DNA of 18,296 bases from the NCBI GenBank assembly GCA_002405435.1, contig DHLU01000235.1:4786-23081 (forward strand), written 5' to 3'. This document shows positions 16,304 to 18,296 of the stretch, piece by piece. Every line of letters begins with the position of its first letter. Positions within the stretch are counted from its first letter, which is position 1. The stretch is from Flavobacteriales bacterium UBA4660 (GTDB taxonomy: Bacteria; Bacteroidota; Bacteroidia; Flavobacteriales_D; Sanyastnellaceae). The notes under the pieces are model-generated. The model saw nothing but the letters and a program-made list of their open reading frames with translations, did no database searches and had not been told where the DNA came from. The position numbers and the translations under genes were made by a program.

Positions 16304-17263
16304 TTATTCGATAATGATGCGCTCACGCTGAACAAGGCCGTCGGCCAATACTTCCAGCGTATAGCTGCCGGCCGCCAGCTGCAGGGACAGCATGTGGCTG
16401 GTACCCGGCGAGGTCGACAGGCTCTGCATCACCACGATGCGGCCCGCATTGTCAAATACCCTGTAGGTGAGCAATCCGCTTACCGAGGCGTTGGCCAGGG
16501 TAAATAGACCGTTGCTGGGATTGGGGAATACGTTGACCAGTGTGGAAGCCACCGTTTCCTGCACACTGATGTCACAGCCATTGCTCGGGGGGAGGCCGCC
16601 TGTGCATACCGCATACGGATCGCTTTCCGGCACATCGAAATCACCGCAGTCGTAGCCCCAGTTCATACAGTTGAAATCAACCGGGTTACCATCCCACGCG
16701 AATTGGCCGTTATCTTCAAAACCATCACCCAACCACGTGGTAACGCCGATGGTGTGCTCTGAATTCGCACAGTCGCAAATAATGGCGTCATCTCCGCAGC
16801 CATCATCAATGTAAGTGAAGGTATCTGACTCGGTTCCATCGCTGAGGATGTAAGTCATGTCGTAAGTTGACTCTTCTGTCACCAGGTAGAGCAGCAGCGT
16901 CATGCCTGACTCAAGCTCGAGACCGGAGACGTCGAGCATCTGGGGCGCACCGCCATCAATGGCCACGTTAAGCTCAGAAACCGTGCAGGCGCCATCAAAG
17001 GTGAAGGTGATGAACACAGAGGGCACCAGGCCGTCTCCCAGGTCAATGCACCAGAATTCGGTCACTTCTGCTTCCAGGTTGGCACAGCCTCCGCGCTCAC
17101 CGGCAGTGGCTTCATGACCCGAAACGCCGGTTACGGCGGTTACCAGGTCTGCGCCACGCTGCGCACCCGGCAATGCAGCCTTAACCATTTGGGCTTGCAA
17201 ACTGGACGTGCCGGCAAGCACCGCGGCAACACACAATAAAATCAGGGTAAAATTTCTTTTCAT
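16304..17263 (-). CDS. T9SS type A cargo protein with Cys-rich WGYDCGD module
   Basis: The 319-residue protein starts MKRNFTLILLCVAAVLAGTSSLQAQ, a signal peptide with a likely cut after LQA. Residues 55-160 look like a beta-rich Ig-type region (FWCIDLGDGLVPSVFITFTFDGACTV, then YDMTYILSDGTESDTF). Residues 161-230 form a Cys-rich module: C163-D-C165, C199 in VDFNC, WGYDC206GD, DPYAVC220TGG, C230. The end (about 242-319) is the Por_secre_tail sorting domain: VNVFPNPSNGLFTLAN, YRVFDNAGRIVVMQ, LAAGSYTLEVLADG, RIIIE. It should therefore cross the outer membrane through T9SS and be attached or released. No catalytic motif is seen. The same Cys-rich module plus tail recurs in the next gene upstream (17450-18296). 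It has its own promoter candidate and terminator, so it is probably monocistronic. Confidence 0.9.
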   Translation of the reverse strand: MKRNFTLILLCVAAVLAGTSSLQAQMVKAALPGAQRGADLVTAVTGVSGHEATAGERGGCANLEAEVTEFWCIDLGDGLVPSVFITFTFDGACTVSELNVAIDGGAPQMLDVSGLELESGMTLLLYLVTEESTYDMTYILSDGTESDTFTYIDDGCGDDAIICDCANSEHTIGVTTWLGDGFEDNGQFAWDGNPVDFNCMNWGYDCGDFDVPESDPYAVCTGGLPPSNGCDISVQETVASTLVNVFPNPSNGLFTLANASVSGLLTYRVFDNAGRIVVMQSLSTSPGTSHMLSLQLAAGSYTLEVLADGLVQRERIIIE

Positions 17264-17294
17264 CGTTGGTATTTTTTGGATTTAATGAATGTAC

Positions 17295-17330
17295 CAAAGC
17301 TACAGGGATTTCAGCGCCGACTTGACGCAA
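17295..17330 (-). promoter_or_regulatory. Candidate promoter (TTG / TAGCTTTG) for the 319-residue cargo gene
   Basis: On the minus strand TAGCTTTG (17302-17295) matches the Bacteroidetes -7 box TAnnTTTG, and a TTG at 17330-17328 could be the -33 element with a rather long 25-base spacer. It would leave a leader of about 25 bases, A-rich just before the ATG at 17263 as is usual in the phylum. Confidence 0.5.
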
Positions 17331-17393
17331 TCTGTTAAGTTTTCAATCGACTTTTCCATACCGCAACCACCCGCCGCCAACCCCGCTTACAAA

Positions 17394-17431
17394 AGGAAAG
17401 CCCTTCTCCCGGCGAGGGAAAAAGGCTTCCT
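17394..17431 (-). terminator. Hairpin terminator after the repeat-bearing T9SS cargo gene
   Basis: An imperfect stem of about 15 pairs runs from AGGAAAGCCCTTCTCCC (17394-17410) to GAGGGAAAAAGGCTTCCT (17414-17431), starting 19 bases after the stop codon at 17450. On the minus strand it ends in a TTTT run. The stem has a bulge and two mismatches, so termination strength is uncertain. Confidence 0.6.
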
Positions 17432-17449
17432 GTAAATCGAAAAATAGTT

Positions 17450-18296
17450 TTATCTGCTGATCACCAACCGGTGGTGTTCAATGGTAGCGGAGGTAGCGAG
17501 CTCCACCATGTATGTACCACTGCTCAGTGACGCGGCATTTACCCATACACGTCCGCGCTGGGGAATGCTGTAGGTCTGGCTGAACACGCGCTTGCCGGCA
17601 GCATCGTACAGCGTCAGCAGGAAGAGTTCCTCATTGCCGAGGTTGGTTAGCTGAAACTCCCCGTTAGACGGGTTGGGATAAAGCGCAAAAAATCCGGTAG
17701 TTTCCATTTCCTCAACCGTCAGCGGACAACCACTTGCCGTAGCGATAAGCACATCGTCGGGAGCGCCACCCGCGCACACATCGTACGGATCCTCATCGGG
17801 CGCACCGGCTATATCGCCACAGTCATAACCCCAGGCTGCACAGTTAAAATTGGGGTTGGTGCCCCCGGTGGTATTGGGCACTCCGTTGCCCAGTTGCGAC
17901 AACACGGCTGGAGAAAAGGTAGCAAATTCACAGTCGCAGATTTCAAAGTCATAGGTACAGCTGCCGTCATCTTCCGTGGCATCGGCATCATAGTTGGTTG
18001 CCAGCGGATCGGTGCAGCCAAAGCAGCTGTAATCACAGCTGTCATCATCCACCGTAGCTTCTTCATCGTAGTTGCACGCCAGCGGATCGGTACAACCGAA
18101 ACAGGAATAGTCGCAGTTACCGCCGTCACAACCGGCCTCCGGATCATAGTTGCAGGCATCCTGATCGAGACAACCCGGGTACACACATATACCGGAAGAG
18201 CAGCCACCGGGTGTGTAGTTGCAGGCTTCCGGATCGTTGCACTCTACGGGGTATGTGCATGAGCCATTGTCACAACCGGCTTCGGGATTATAGTTA
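17450..18296 (-). CDS. T9SS type A cargo protein with tandem GCTDPxAxNYD repeats, 5' end cut by window edge
   Basis: The frame is open from the right edge to the TAA at 17450 (282 codons seen); a GTG at 18184 falls inside a repeat and is not a real start. The visible N-terminal part is five tandem Cys/Asp-rich repeats, for example GCTDPLACNYDEEATVDDDSC and GCTDPLATNYDADATEDDGSC, the first one truncated. Such repeats are frequent in secreted proteins of marine Bacteroidetes and resemble calcium-binding Asp-rich motifs, though binding is inference. A Cys-rich module follows (17759-17941): CDC, NFNC, WGYDCGD, DPYDVCAGG and a later SGC, matching the neighbouring cargo gene. The end (about 17450-17710) is a Por_secre_tail: FALYPNPSNGEFQLTN, LYDAAGKRVFSQ, LSSGTYMVELA, RLVISR. 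Function beyond cell-surface display or secretion is unknown. Confidence 0.9.
   Translation of the reverse strand, partial: NYNPEAGCDNGSCTYPVECNDPEACNYTPGGCSSGICVYPGCLDQDACNYDPEAGCDGGNCDYSCFGCTDPLACNYDEEATVDDDSCDYSCFGCTDPLATNYDADATEDDGSCTYDFEICDCEFATFSPAVLSQLGNGVPNTTGGTNPNFNCAAWGYDCGDIAGAPDEDPYDVCAGGAPDDVLIATASGCPLTVEEMETTGFFALYPNPSNGEFQLTNLGNEELFLLTLYDAAGKRVFSQTYSIPQRGRVWVNAASLSSGTYMVELATSATIEHHRLVISR
17942..18296 (-). repeat. Tandem 75-78 bp repeats coding for GCTDPxAxNYD units
   Basis: Three clear 78-base units lie at 18098-18175, 18020-18097 and about 17942-18019, each encoding 26 residues that begin GC[TL]D[PQ]. Two more diverged units (one with ECNDPEACNYTPGGC, one truncated with NYNPEAGCDNGSC) continue to the right edge. 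The middle two share long runs at the DNA level (GATCCGCTGGC), pointing to duplication within the gene. Confidence 0.85.

Noticed and set aside
18182..18184. GTG at 18184 as the start of the repeat-bearing T9SS cargo gene
   Set aside because: The frame is open through to the right edge and encodes two more repeat units upstream, so the real start is outside the window.
17942..18296. CRISPR-like array in the evenly spaced repeats at the right edge
   Set aside because: The repeats are coding, in frame, contiguous without unique spacers, and translate into a known type of Cys/Asp-rich protein repeat.

Overview
The window looks like chromosomal DNA from a member of the Bacteroidota, probably Flavobacteriales-like. 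The evidence is three secreted proteins with type IX secretion system (T9SS) C-terminal sorting domains (one gliding-associated CHU_C/type B, two Por_secre_tail/type A), a Reg_prop/Y_Y_Y sensor beside two LytTR response regulators, a Bacteroidetes-style Nfu protein, and several TAnnTTTG promoter boxes. By eye the GC content is moderately high for that phylum. I cannot name the genus. I see no tRNA, rRNA, CRISPR array, transposase or phage gene.

Left block (1-5204, all minus strand, read from high to low coordinates): an Nfu-type Fe-S scaffold gene split by one in-frame TAA; an alpha/beta hydrolase; a LytTR response regulator (RR2); a 112-bp gap holding a perfect hairpin and an 11-bp direct repeat with a 21-bp period (a candidate LytTR operator); a second LytTR regulator (RR1); and, directly abutting it, a beta-propeller sensor whose 3' end runs off the window. 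RR1 and the sensor look translationally coupled. The sensor presumably detects a periplasmic signal and drives one or both regulators.

Middle block (5205-9736, plus strand): a divergent promoter region, then two genes overlapping by one base (TAATG) that encode secreted amidohydrolase-superfamily proteins. The first is a fusion of two amidohydrolase modules, of which only the C-terminal one has the HxH metal motif. The second gene is a single module whose HxH position is also degenerate. One apparently active and two apparently inactive modules may form a single assembly.

Right block (9751-18296, minus strand): a 2117-residue T9SS type B adhesin-like surface protein with Ig-like, SprB-like and PKD-like modules; then two smaller T9SS type A cargo genes, each followed by a hairpin terminator. 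The two share a seven-cysteine module (CxC, NFNC, WGYDCGD, DPYxVCxGG and a later Cys) just before the sorting tail, which I do not recognise as a named domain. The second of them (cut by the right edge) also carries tandem 26-residue Asp/Cys-rich repeats of the GCTDPxAxNYDxxAxxDDGSC kind.

The items most worth a second look are the shared seven-cysteine module, the LytTR-like direct repeat, the in-frame stop in the Nfu gene, and the one-active/two-inactive amidohydrolase arrangement.
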